Assembly (NCBI GenBank): GCA_027625915.1
Contig: JANTQA010000023.1
Coordinates: 13,020,001 to 13,084,000 of the forward strand
Length of the DNA stretch: 64,000 bases
Reading direction: 5' to 3'
From: Anaeramoeba flamelloides
Taxonomy: Eukaryota > Metamonada > Anaeramoebidae
Of the stretch, positions 23,152 to 33,304 are shown piece by piece. The translations under genes were made by a program, and so were the position numbers. How positions within the stretch are numbered: position 1 is the stretch's first letter; each line of letters starts with the position of its first letter. Below the pieces are notes generated by a model. That model was not told where the DNA came from, made no database searches, and saw nothing but the letters and a program-made list of their open reading frames with translations.

Positions 23152-25639
23152 TTAATTTGATTTTTTCTTTGTTTTGTTTTTTTTTAATGAGAAATTGAAG
23201 TTTAATTTTCTATTTATATTGATTTTATTATGATCCATTTCTGTCTTAGTTTATTGTTAGTTTTTTTTTTTTTTTTTTTTTTTTAATGAAAAAAACAATT
23301 TACCAAACATTTAAACCTTAATAAAAATTGATTAAAGATCTGAATTTTTCTTTTATTTTTAATAAATAATTCCGAACATTTCTTTTTTTTGTTTCTTTCT
23401 TTTTAGCCTTTTTCTTTATTTATTTTCTTTTGGTTTTTTTATAAATTCTTTATTGATAAAATAATAAGTATAAATTTGTAAAATTCAAAAAAGTTCAAAT
23501 ATTTAAATTTTATGATATCAAAACATAATCAATTTAAACTCTATTTCAAAACAAAGAGAAATATTAATTTTTTTAAATTAAAAAAATTTCTTAAAATTTA
23601 ATTATTTGGGAAATATGATCAAAAATACCTGTAAATTACTTGATAGTTATTCTTACAATTAATATCCTCAATAGTATCTAAAAAACACAAATAAATTAAA
23701 AAATATCTGTTCTTCTCACCCTAAATATTTAGATTTTATTAAAAAATAATTCCAATTTTTCATGATTAATTCGAAAATTGTGGTCTAATACTTTGGTTTG
23801 TTCTTTTAAATAAGAAAATTCGAATAAAAATAATAGATGGTTTCTAAACTTTTTATAGTATTCGACTGTTAAGCGAAATTTCAACAAATTCATTAACCTA
23901 ATTTTTTGTACCCTTCATTTCGTCTTATTGAACGAACAATTATCAATTAATTTTTTTTATTTTCTTTTCTTTTATTTAGTTGATAATAATTTATTAGAAA
24001 AACGTTTAGAATGTTTAACTAAGAATATTTTAAGAGCAAAAATTTTCATTCTATAAATAATTGAGAATTATTAATCTGTTTTAGAATTTCAGGTATGTAC
24101 AAATTTAACGAAACAACAATATATTGAATTTTGGAAAAAAAGAGGTTTATCAATGAAAAGGTATATTACAATCTTTCCAAGTATACCATAAAATTTTAAA
24201 TAAAACACAATTAAGTTTTCTATTCTTATTTTCTATTTTCAAAAAATTCCGAAATAAGAGTTATTATTCAAAAAAAAATTTCAATAAATGAGCTATTATT
24301 AAAATTTTTGAAACATCAAAAAAAAAAAATTTGAAGATTTATGAAGCACTTTAAAATAATGTTCAAAAATGGTAAAATTTTTAAAGATCAGTAAATATTG
24401 ATATATTTTTTAAACTTTTTTGGACTGATAATATTGAAGTTTCATGGGATCTTGAATTTTTTTTTTTTGATGTTTCAAAAATTTGAATAATAGCTCATTT
24501 ATTGAAATTTTTTTTTGAATAATAACTCTTATTTCGGAATTTTTTGAAAATAGAAAATAAGAATAGAAAACTCAATTTTATTTTATTTAAAATTTTATGG
24601 TAGACTTGGAACGGCTGTATCCTTCAAGAAGATGAAATTTTTATATGTTCAAAGGTTACTAAGTGAATCTTTTTTCGATAAAACTATTCTATATCATGAA
24701 TCATCTTATAAGAAATGACTATATTTCAAAAAATTTAAAATTCTAAATTTTTTTTTTTTTTTTTTTTTTTTTGTTTATATACAATCATACTTATTAAAGG
24801 CTTTGGAAAATATTGTTCTCAATAAGCAAGATTGTTTTTGTTAGTTACTATTGTATCAGAATTTAATATGTTTTTTTGAAGGATTTCAGAATCTTATATA
24901 AATCTAATTGACTCAATTTTTGAAAAGTTGAACTTTTAAACAGAGAGGAAAGTGTTGGAAACTTATCTCATTATATTGTGGAACATATTAATCAATTTAA
25001 ATATTTTGGAAAAAAATTACAAATTACACAAAGTTCTGGTATAAGAATCATAACAAAATCTTTTACTTTCTTTAACTGACATATTTACTCTTGACTAGAA
25101 TTTAAAAAAAAGGAGTTACTGTAAGGGAATATGATTGGAATTTAATCTAATTTGTTCTTAACCATATTTTTGTTATTTTATTAAAAACGAAACAAAAAGA
25201 AAATTAATTAATCAAAGGAAATTAACGATTACAAAAAATAATAAAAATTAGATAAATCAAATTATTTTATTTCTTTTTTCATGTGGTTATTGTAAGAACA
25301 ATTTTTTTTTTCAAAACTTTATCCCTTCCACTCTCAAACTAATTAAATATATATTTTTTGTATATCTATTCTTTCTACACGATTGTACTATGGCGTTTCA
25401 GTCAAGGTGATTTTCTAATGAAAATGTTCAATACATTTAATTATTTTGAGATCAAAATGAAATATTTTTATTTTTTTTTTTAGAAAAAAAAACTTAACAT
25501 TAGATATAAAACAAGAAGTCAAGAAGAAAAAAAAGTTAAATGGGAAAAAGTAAAAAAAAGAAAAGAATTATTAAGTAATAAAAGGAGAAGAAAAAATTGA
25601 TAAGAACAATAAAGAATAAAATAATTAATATTAGGAACA
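23152..25639. other. Intergenic region between convergent DOCK and villin genes
   Basis: The DOCK (+) and villin (-) genes converge here. No gene was seen. It contains poly-T tracts (23263-23284, 24750-24772), a decayed relative of the family T element (about 23830-24110) and the strong foldback at 24176-24611. The remainder is featureless A+T-rich sequence. Confidence 0.6.
24176..24611. repeat. Foldback element with ~160-bp near-identical inverted arms
   Basis: The left arm, about 24176-24335, runs from CCAAGTATACCATAAAATTT to TTGAAGAT. The right arm, about 24451-24611, is its reverse complement, ending AAATTTTATGGTAGACTTGG. By eye only a handful of mismatches occur over about 160 bp. A spacer of roughly 115 bp separates the arms, and part of it also pairs weakly. 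This is far better preserved than any other repeat in the window, so it is either recent or homogenised. There is no coding content. Confidence 0.85.
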
Positions 25640-28600
25640 TTAAAATAAACCAATTTGTTTTTTTTTTTGTAATTTTTTCCAATTGGGTAGTTTATTAAAA
25701 TCGTTTCTAGACATTTTAAAAAGTTTTTCAAATTCATCATCCAATAAAAAATCTTGTAAATTTTTTTTATCAACATTTTTTGGATAATTACCGCTTGTTA
25801 GAGCTTTAAAGGAATATTTTTGTGTAACTTTTGTTCCTTTAATTGGATCCTCACCAATAATTTTAGTTTTGGATAATTGCGTAATTATTCTTTTTTTCAT
25901 TTTAATTCGAGGGTTCTTTGCTTTAATATTATCGTCCCAGCCCCAAAAGTAAGTAACAAATTCTATCGGCTCGTGCCCACCTAATATTTGATAAACTAAT
26001 GTTTTTTTTTGCTTTCCATTTGTATTTAAATCCCCCACACTGCTCTTTTTCTTCATGTTTGCTATGTTATATTTAATAGCTGTCTCTGTACTCTTTTTCG
26101 CAATTCCGCTATTTTCTTTCACAGACAAGCCGATCCATAAGAACACAGCCCAGTCAACATCCATTATATAGCAATAATCGTGCTTAATCAGTTGTTGTAA
26201 AACTGGTATACGTTCAATGTCAAAGATGCCCTTTTCATATCTACATTTCCAGAGTTTAGTCTCCATGAGATCTTGGTTTTGGATTTCATTTTGTAAATTC
26301 AATTGCTTTAATAAATTTGAATTTGAATTAAAATACCTTTGGGCAAAAAACGTTATTTTCTCTGTCAAATTGGTTTGGTTTAAAATGTCTTTCCATTGGT
26401 CTTTTTGCTCTTCAATGTTTTCAATTTTTAACATTTGATTGAAAAAGAGATCATAAAAGTCCACTGATTGCTCTGTTTCGTCGTTTTCTTTTATTTCAAT
26501 TATTTCTCTTTCCTTTATTTTTTGAAATTTAGGTATAACATTATCCTGGCAGTGTTGAAGGTCAATGTTGGAAACTTGCTTGCCAACCCATAAATAAATG
26601 ATTTCATAGTGATTAATAAAAAAGCAGGAAAAGCTATTTAAGGAGCTAATTCTAAATGGCACCTGCAGTGCTCTACATTTGTATGGATCGCCTTTCAGCT
26701 CTGGTGCCTTAACATAAGAAATTTTGACGCGCTTTTCGATTCGACAGTTCAAGTTGTTTTCAGATTTGATTTGATACAAAGCTGGTGTGTCAAAGGGCAC
26801 CTCTGAACCGTCCCATTTCCCGTTTTTACCAAAATGTATAATTATGGAATTATCAAACGTGAAAAAGAAAAACATTGATTCCAGTCCCTCGGGTACCCTT
26901 ATTTGCTTCGCTTCGCCACCAAAAGTGTTGTTGTCCATTTCAATTGTTAAAACTGCACTTGCGCCCTTTTCTGTAATTGGTGAGTCTCTTCCTTGCCAAA
27001 AGAATAAACAGTGGTATTCCTTCCCTTGCTCGGGAACATATTTATAGTGTATTAAATAGGACTGGTGTTGGCAAAAATGGCCATAGTAGCGTTCCTCTAA
27101 GGGGTACTTGTTGTTTTGATCAACCCACCATATGGTGCTCTTCCCTGATCCATCATTTGGCAGAATTTCCTCCTTGTTCTCAACTTTCAGCATCTTTGAG
27201 AAGTCAAACTGCTGCCTTTTGTTTATCCTGGCTTTATTTGATCGGAGCTTTGGTGAAGCCACTGCGATCATCAAGGTGTCTGGCCAAAGGAGAAAGTGTT
27301 GTTTAAAGATTGGATCTTCTCCATTTTCAAAATTCCTTTTAATTGGGTTCCATGCAGGTAAATTAAACCTTGTTGTCAATTCCTGTGTCGCCTTTCTTGA
27401 CTCCTGTCTTAACCCCCATTTCACTTTCTTGCCTACCCATAAAAATGCTCCCGAGCAAGAAACCAGTACATAGACCGCCGCCGTGTCCAAATCCTTTTTA
27501 TCTTTAACCAAGCCAGTGGATATTTTATTCAATTCTCCACCAAGTTGAAATTGATATAACTCTATTTGCTGAACCCACCAACTTTCGTATTCAAGTTTAT
27601 TAAGAGCTAATTTATTCTTTTCTTTGATCAGTGATTTATTTCCATACCCCCCAAAGAGTTTCCAAAAGGGTTTGGCATATCTTTGATCATAATCCTTTGT
27701 AAAGTTTTTATTTCGTAATTGTTCCTTTTTTTTTTCAAAATCCTCACCTTCTGCTAAGTCGTTTTCACCATCAACCAGGGTGACTAATTTGGGTCTTCCA
27801 GAATGCACCTGTGTTTTTATTTTGTTTCCAAAATCTAGCCCTACCCCACGTTCAATTCTATTACTATTCTCACCACACCATATATAAATAATTTGTTTTG
27901 TTTCAATAATAAAGACGTCTTCTTTATTTAAACTCTCAATCGTTGGCTCAACCAAGGTTATCCTGATATTCTTTTTGCCTCGAATTTGATATAATTTAAA
28001 GTTGTAATTGATTGAAATCTGATTGGAACTTTTGCCATTTTGTAACACTTCATTTATGGCCTTTCCAAGCATTTCTGATTGTTCTATATGAATTGTATTT
28101 TGTGTTTTTTTTAATCTGTTTTTTAAATTCCTAATTTCGTTTATTGGAATGCCCTCACTTAGGGTGTTAAACTTCATTGATTTTTTAGACCTCGTTTTAT
28201 GATTAGATTTCTTTTTCTTTTTAGATTTCGTTTTAGATTTGGGCTTAGATCCTGCAGCTTTTTTTGGATCAACCAAATCTAAATGATCAGTTTTTAAGTT
28301 TGTACGCCGCCTAACATTCCTTCTTTTAGGCCTTTTAATATGAGTTAGTTTTTTTGGTTGGTTTTTTTTTTGTTTCTCTTCTTCAGTTTCATTTTGTTTT
28401 TTTTGTATCGAATTTTGAAAACTAAGGAAAAAATTTTTTTTCATCTCATTAAAATAATCACTTCTTTCTTCTCTATTTTGAAATGTATCTTGATCTCTCT
28501 TCGGTTCTTTCCTTTCTTCTTTTACTTGTTTTAATTGTTTTGGTTCTTTAACTTGTTTTAATTGTTTTATTTCTTTGACTTCTTTTACTCCCTTTGCTTG

Positions 28601-30382
28601 TTTTTCTTGTTTTTCTTGTTTTGCTTTGACTTCTTTATCCTCTTTTTTTTCTTTTACTTGTTCTGATTGTTTTGTTTGTTTTACTGATTTTACTTGTTCT
28701 GATTGTTTTACTTCTTTGACTTCTTTTACTGGTTTTGTTCCTTTTACTTGTTTTATTTGTTTTACTTGTTTTGTTTGTTTTACTGGCTTTGCTTGTTCTG
28801 CTTGTTTTACTTCTTTGACTTCTTTTACTGGTTTTGTTCCTTTAACTTGTTTTGGTTCTTTTACCCTCTTTACTTGTTTTGTTTGTTTTGTTTGTTTTGC
28901 TGGTTTTGCTTCTTTTGGTTGTCTTGGTTGTTTTTCGTTTTTTACTTGTTTCACTTGTTTATCTTCTTTTCTTTCTTTTTTTTTGATATCTTTTTTGTCT
29001 TCATTTTCTTCTTTTACTTGTTTTACTACTTTTAATTCTTGTAATTTTTTTATTTCTTTGACTTCTTTTTCTCCTTTTGCTTGTTTTGCTTCTTTGTCTT
29101 GTTCTGCTTTGACTTCTTTGTCTTCTTTTCTTCTGTTCCCTTCTTTTGGTTCCTCTTTTTGTTCAGGTTTAAATTTAGATTGGTGTAAATTTTTCATTTT
29201 GTTTTTATATAAATCTTGTATTAATTGTCTTTTTTCTATAAAAGCTCTGCTCCTTTCTTTCTCTTTTTCATTTACTTTTCCGTTATCTTTAATTCCAACT
29301 TTTTCTTGATCTTTATCCTTGCTTTGTTTATTTTTTACTAGATATTTGTCCTTGGAAACATTTGTTTTGTTTGGTTTTATCTCCTCAGTTTTTAGTTTTT
29401 TATTATTTTTTTCAATTTTATTTTCTTCCATTTTTAATTGATTTCTTTTTTGGGTTTTTGGAGAGAATTTTGGAATATTAACTTTCTTTAAAGAGTTTGG
29501 TTTTTTATTAATTCTGGGTTCGTGTTGTTTGTTATTGACTTTTGATGTGCTTTCCCAAAAGGAAATTCTTGAATTTACTTTTTTGATATTTTTCGGTTTT
29601 GGTGTGTTTGATAAAGATTTTTTCGTTGACACAGGTTTTGTATCACTTGGCTTAGTATTTTGCTCTGTTGTGTTTTTTTGAGCATTTAAGGGTTTTTCTT
29701 GATTAACTTGTGTTTCTTTTTGTTTGATTTTATCTTTTTTTTGTTTGTTAAAATTTTGTTCGGTTTTTCCTTGCAACTTCTTTTCAATTTTTGACGTGCT
29801 TGAAAGTACTGGGTTTTTTTGTTTTTCTTCTTTTTGGATCTTTGGTTTGTTTTCCAATTCATTTTTTTCTTTGATTTCAATTATTATTTTTTCAGCTCCA
29901 TCATCAATTTTAATTTCTTTTTCTTTGCTCTTGTCTTCCTCTTTTTCCTTTTTAATTGGCTTTGTTTTTGTTTCAGTTTCTCTCAAAGAATCAATTTTGC
30001 TTGTTGAAGAGATTTCTAAATTTCGAGTTTCTTGTTTTGTAATTCCCAATTTCTGTATTTTGCTTTTGTGTTGGATAATCGTTTCAGGTTTTTGAATTGG
30101 ATTCACAGGAAGCTGTAAACTCCTTTTTTCATCAATCAAAGTCTTTTCCTTTTCCTTTTCTTTTTCTTTTTCTTTTTCTTTTTGAAGAACATTTTTTTTC
30201 CCACCATTTTGTATTTTGTTTGACTTATCAGATTGAAGCTCAGATCCTGAGCGTGTCCCACCCTTTGTTAGTCTTGTTTTTTTAGCTTTGGATTTCCTTA
30301 TTATGAAATAAAGTAGAAACAAAAGTGCCAAAGCAATTAAGACCAAAATAGAACCACCTATTATTAAATTTACAAAGAACAT
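25640..30382 (-). CDS. Membrane-anchored villin-like protein with gelsolin repeats and headpiece
   Basis: This is an intact 1580-residue frame with no breaks. Residues ~5-28 (LIIGGSILVLIALALLFLLY) form a single hydrophobic segment followed at once by RKSKAKK, a signal-anchor that should leave the long remainder in the cytosol. Residues ~40-780 are extremely Lys/Glu/Gln-rich, with a 33-codon internal duplication. From ~790 come five or six gelsolin-type repeats: FIIETKQIIYIWCGENSNR, YVLVSCSGAFLWVGKKV, CLFFWQGRDSP, FFINHYEIIYLWVGKQV and YIMDVDWAVFLWIGLSV, with GWDD closing the last as in gelsolin G6. Residues ~1542-1580 (DDEFEKLFKMSRNDFNKLP to the terminal GLF) are a villin headpiece, which binds F-actin. 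Villins bundle, cap or sever actin and are normally soluble, so the anchor is unusual. It should tether actin to a membrane (inference). Confidence 0.93.
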   Translation of the reverse strand: MFFVNLIIGGSILVLIALALLFLLYFIIRKSKAKKTRLTKGGTRSGSELQSDKSNKIQNGGKKNVLQKEKEKEKEKEKEKTLIDEKRSLQLPVNPIQKPETIIQHKSKIQKLGITKQETRNLEISSTSKIDSLRETETKTKPIKKEKEEDKSKEKEIKIDDGAEKIIIEIKEKNELENKPKIQKEEKQKNPVLSSTSKIEKKLQGKTEQNFNKQKKDKIKQKETQVNQEKPLNAQKNTTEQNTKPSDTKPVSTKKSLSNTPKPKNIKKVNSRISFWESTSKVNNKQHEPRINKKPNSLKKVNIPKFSPKTQKRNQLKMEENKIEKNNKKLKTEEIKPNKTNVSKDKYLVKNKQSKDKDQEKVGIKDNGKVNEKEKERSRAFIEKRQLIQDLYKNKMKNLHQSKFKPEQKEEPKEGNRRKEDKEVKAEQDKEAKQAKGEKEVKEIKKLQELKVVKQVKEENEDKKDIKKKERKEDKQVKQVKNEKQPRQPKEAKPAKQTKQTKQVKRVKEPKQVKGTKPVKEVKEVKQAEQAKPVKQTKQVKQIKQVKGTKPVKEVKEVKQSEQVKSVKQTKQSEQVKEKKEDKEVKAKQEKQEKQAKGVKEVKEIKQLKQVKEPKQLKQVKEERKEPKRDQDTFQNREERSDYFNEMKKNFFLSFQNSIQKKQNETEEEKQKKNQPKKLTHIKRPKRRNVRRRTNLKTDHLDLVDPKKAAGSKPKSKTKSKKKKKSNHKTRSKKSMKFNTLSEGIPINEIRNLKNRLKKTQNTIHIEQSEMLGKAINEVLQNGKSSNQISINYNFKLYQIRGKKNIRITLVEPTIESLNKEDVFIIETKQIIYIWCGENSNRIERGVGLDFGNKIKTQVHSGRPKLVTLVDGENDLAEGEDFEKKKEQLRNKNFTKDYDQRYAKPFWKLFGGYGNKSLIKEKNKLALNKLEYESWWVQQIELYQFQLGGELNKISTGLVKDKKDLDTAAVYVLVSCSGAFLWVGKKVKWGLRQESRKATQELTTRFNLPAWNPIKRNFENGEDPIFKQHFLLWPDTLMIAVASPKLRSNKARINKRQQFDFSKMLKVENKEEILPNDGSGKSTIWWVDQNNKYPLEERYYGHFCQHQSYLIHYKYVPEQGKEYHCLFFWQGRDSPITEKGASAVLTIEMDNNTFGGEAKQIRVPEGLESMFFFFTFDNSIIIHFGKNGKWDGSEVPFDTPALYQIKSENNLNCRIEKRVKISYVKAPELKGDPYKCRALQVPFRISSLNSFSCFFINHYEIIYLWVGKQVSNIDLQHCQDNVIPKFQKIKEREIIEIKENDETEQSVDFYDLFFNQMLKIENIEEQKDQWKDILNQTNLTEKITFFAQRYFNSNSNLLKQLNLQNEIQNQDLMETKLWKCRYEKGIFDIERIPVLQQLIKHDYCYIMDVDWAVFLWIGLSVKENSGIAKKSTETAIKYNIANMKKKSSVGDLNTNGKQKKTLVYQILGGHEPIEFVTYFWGWDDNIKAKNPRIKMKKRIITQLSKTKIIGEDPIKGTKVTQKYSFKALTSGNYPKNVDKKNLQDFLLDDEFEKLFKMSRNDFNKLPNWKKLQKKKQIGLF
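28681..28860 (-). repeat. 99-bp coding minisatellite in the villin linker
   Basis: Two near-identical units start at 28698 and 28797, spaced 99 bp or 33 codons apart. They encode QVKGTKPVKEVKEVKQ followed by a variable tail. The wider region 28500-29110 is built from shorter KQVK/KEVK pentads and hexads. Units of a whole number of codons expand without shifting frame, which explains how the linker grew. Confidence 0.75.
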
Positions 30383-31439
30383 TAGTAAAAAAAAAATGAT
30401 AATTCCAAAATATTTTTGGGTGTATTAAATGTTTTCTTTGAGAGAAAGTGTTTTTAACAAAAAAAATGCGAATCTTCTCATTTCTTGTTTAATAATTTTT
30501 TGATTCATTTTTAAAAAAAAATCTTGGACTCTCATACCTTTTATAATTTGGTTATAAGTTACTTTCTTTTTCTATTTTGGTTTTTTTCAACATTACTTTT
30601 TTTGAATTAAAGTCGTTACTTTTGATACTTTTTGACAGATAAAATTAGATTTTTTTACAATAGAAATGTTAATTGATGACCAAAAACCTGAAAATTCAAG
30701 AGTGATGATTATGGTAATTTTAAACAATGTCGTTACTTAAGAGTGTGAATGTTAAAAATCAAATTTATGAATAGGAAAATCAATTTTCCTAATAATATTT
30801 TGCAAAATTAAAGAAATTTTCGTTGTGAAATTAAAAGTAACTGAGAAAAGATTCTTAAATTATTTGTCAAATTTTATATTAGAATTAAAGGAATTCTTTG
30901 AACAAACTGATAGATTTTGTTTGAATAAAATTTTATAGATTTCTTTGCCGGTTTTAGAATAAATAAATCGAATAAATTTTCGTTTTCCGTTTTTATTATC
31001 TCTTTGAAATTTTATTGAAAAAGATTATAATTTGTTGTTTCGATTTATTTGGTTGAAACCTTTATGCTTTAATTATTGGTATTATTTTCAAACACCAATA
31101 GTTCTAAATTAAGGTTTGGTTCAACAGAATAAAAAATAAGAAATTCTACGAAAATTTGATCCTATTTTAGTTTCAAAGACAGTAAAGTTAAAAAGGAATT
31201 ATTTAGATGACCAACTTTCCAAAAAATAATTAAAATTATTCAATTTGATTTAAGGGAGTAGGTAACTATAGCTATTTTTAGTATAAAGAATTACTAAAAA
31301 ACGATTTTTTGAATGTCACAAGAAATCCAAACTTTGAAACCAAAATACCATTCACTGACCGATTTTATCAAAAGAATAAAAGTTAATCAGGGTGAAATTA
31401 CAAAATTTTGCAATTTTTTAAACTTTTTTTTTATTTAAT

Positions 31440-31700
31440 TTTTAGTTTTATTAAATTATTGGAAAAGCTAAATTATACTCAAGATTCCCTTTTATTTCAA
31501 TTTTTTTTTTTGATAAATTAATGTTAAAACAATATAGTTCATGATTATTCAAGAGGAGATGAATACATTTCCTTTCTGGCTCAAAACTAGAAACAAAAAA
31601 AAAAAAACAAGAGATAAAAGTAAAACAGGTTTAGAAAGCCTTTGTAAAAGTAATTTGTAAAAAAAAAAAAAAATACCATCGTTTATTAAGAAATTTATAT
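31440..31700 (+). repeat. Fragment of dispersed repeat family F
   Basis: It shares TAAATTATACTCAAGAT, CATGATTATTCAAGAGGAGA and the following poly-A-rich blocks with 37905-38500 and 59105-59690, in the same orientation. Only the first part of the family is visible. There is no coding content. Confidence 0.5.
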
Positions 31701-32869
31701 TTTTTCCAGGTATCAAAACACGTGTATTCTCAAACTTAGAAGAACATTATTTTGTATCAATCTATTTACCAGTATTTTTCTTTTAAAAAGTTAAATGAAA
31801 TTTGTGATCAATGTGCCCCCTTTTTAAATTAATTTGGAGAATATACCAAAGAATGAATTTATTTGATTATGTAATACTGTTTTTTCATAAGATATAAGAA
31901 TAAATGAAATGATTTTTTTTTTCGTAGATAACAGAATGAATTGTACTTGAAATATATGAATTTATTCAAGAGTTATATTACATGCTCAAAAAAAGTTTCA
32001 ACTCCTTTGACTTCCCCCCAATAAAAGTTGATAATATTTAATAACAAAAAAGAAAAGTTTGTACGTCTAAAATATGTAATAGTGTGATAATTCAATGGAA
32101 AAAACAGAAAAAGAGATGATAAAAAAAAAATAAAATAAAATATTTCTCTTCACTGTGCTGTAGAAAGATATTTGAATTAAAATTTTTAGAAATTTTTTAT
32201 TTTAAGTAAATGATTTTTTTTGAATTTATTTGTTCTGTTTTTGCGTTTTGTTATTTCCCAAAAGATCTAATCATGAAAGGGAAACATTTAATTTATTATA
32301 AATATATTAAAAAATTTTAAATAAAACAATTTTCCGTTTTAGTGGTTTATCCACTTTTTTTTTATATAGGTTTTAGTTTAAATTGGAAAATAATAAGGAA
32401 TTACAAACGGATAAAAAAAAAATCCAAATATTGAGAAATACCTTGGGTAAAATTAAAAACAATGAACAAAAAATACGGTATTAACCCTCTTTAAATAAGG
32501 AAGGTACTCTAAATAATCTGTTTATAATTGAATTCTCAAAGTAGAGCACACATCGGTAAATTGGAAAATTTTTCTCAAAAAATCGAATAAATTTTTACAA
32601 AAATTTTTATCTCAAAAAAAACGAAAAATTTCTACAAAATTGAGAACATTATGAAAAATTTTGAACAAATTTCATTCCTAATTTAAATTTGACTTGGAAT
32701 AACAAGGATTTTACTCTCAAAATTGATTTGAACTTAGGAATATCATTTGGCAGTCAATTGGAGGTTGTATTGGAACAAGAAGAAAAAAAAAGTACGGATT
32801 ATAATTTTGAAACACAGATTATAGTTGTTGTGCATTCATTATTTTGATCACTGTGATTTGAAATAATAA

Positions 32870-32997
32870 AGAGGAAAAATTTTCACTTCATTATCATTTT
32901 CCTTTTTCAAATAGAGTTTTAAATTACAAACAGCTTCTTTGATAACACACTTTATTCAAGAAAAATCTGGAAAAGAAAATGAAAATTTTTCCTCAAT
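32870..32997. repeat. ~125-bp inverted-repeat element (family E, copy 1)
   Basis: The left arm, AGGAAAAATTTTCACTTCAT, and the right arm, the complement of AGGAAAAATTTTCATTTTC, form an inverted pair of about 30 bp. The left arm and the adjacent CCTTTTTCAAATAGAG recur at 43830-43969, where the arms again pair. It is a small non-coding element present at least twice. Confidence 0.55.
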
Positions 32998-33104
32998 TTA
33001 ATATTCAAATAAAAGCATAATTAATTATCTACTAGGGAATTATAATTGTCATTCCAAATGAATCATAATTCCTAAAAAATCAAAATTAAACCCTAAAAAA
33101 ACTG

Positions 33105-33211
33105 ATAACTGGCTTTAGGTATGTTCCTTAAAAAAATATCGAAATTTTAAAAATTAATTTTTAACGAATAAATCAAAACTTTTCATTTTTTATTTTTAAA
33201 GCCAGTGTTAA
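33105..33211. repeat. ~105-bp inverted-repeat element upstream of CENP-C
   Basis: It is bounded by TAACTGGCTTTA and TAAAGCCAGTGTTA, which are inverted complements apart from a 2-bp offset. It lies within about 95 bp of the CENP-C start codon and so may overlap its promoter or 5' UTR. No second copy was noticed. Confidence 0.45.
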
Positions 33212-33304
33212 TTTATTTGAAAAATCTTTTCCAACTTTTATTTATTACAATAACACCTGTTTGAAGAATTAGTATTCTTAAATTTTTGGGTTTGGCTTGC
33301 AAGA

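Larger units (their letters stand above)
30383..33304. other. Intergenic region between divergent villin and CENP-C genes
   Basis: The villin gene (-) and CENP-C gene (+) diverge from here, so both promoters should lie within it. No core element can be recognised in such A+T-rich DNA. It holds a diverged copy of the family F repeat (31440-31700), a hairpin-type element (32870-32997) and a small inverted-repeat element ending about 95 bp before the CENP-C ATG (33105-33211). No other gene was seen. Confidence 0.55.

Noticed and set aside
28575-29309. 244-codon plus-strand Cys/Phe/Ser/Thr frame opposite villin
   Set aside because: It is the antisense of the Lys/Glu-rich villin linker. Its repetitive Cys/Phe composition follows from the KQVK repeats and it shows no domain.
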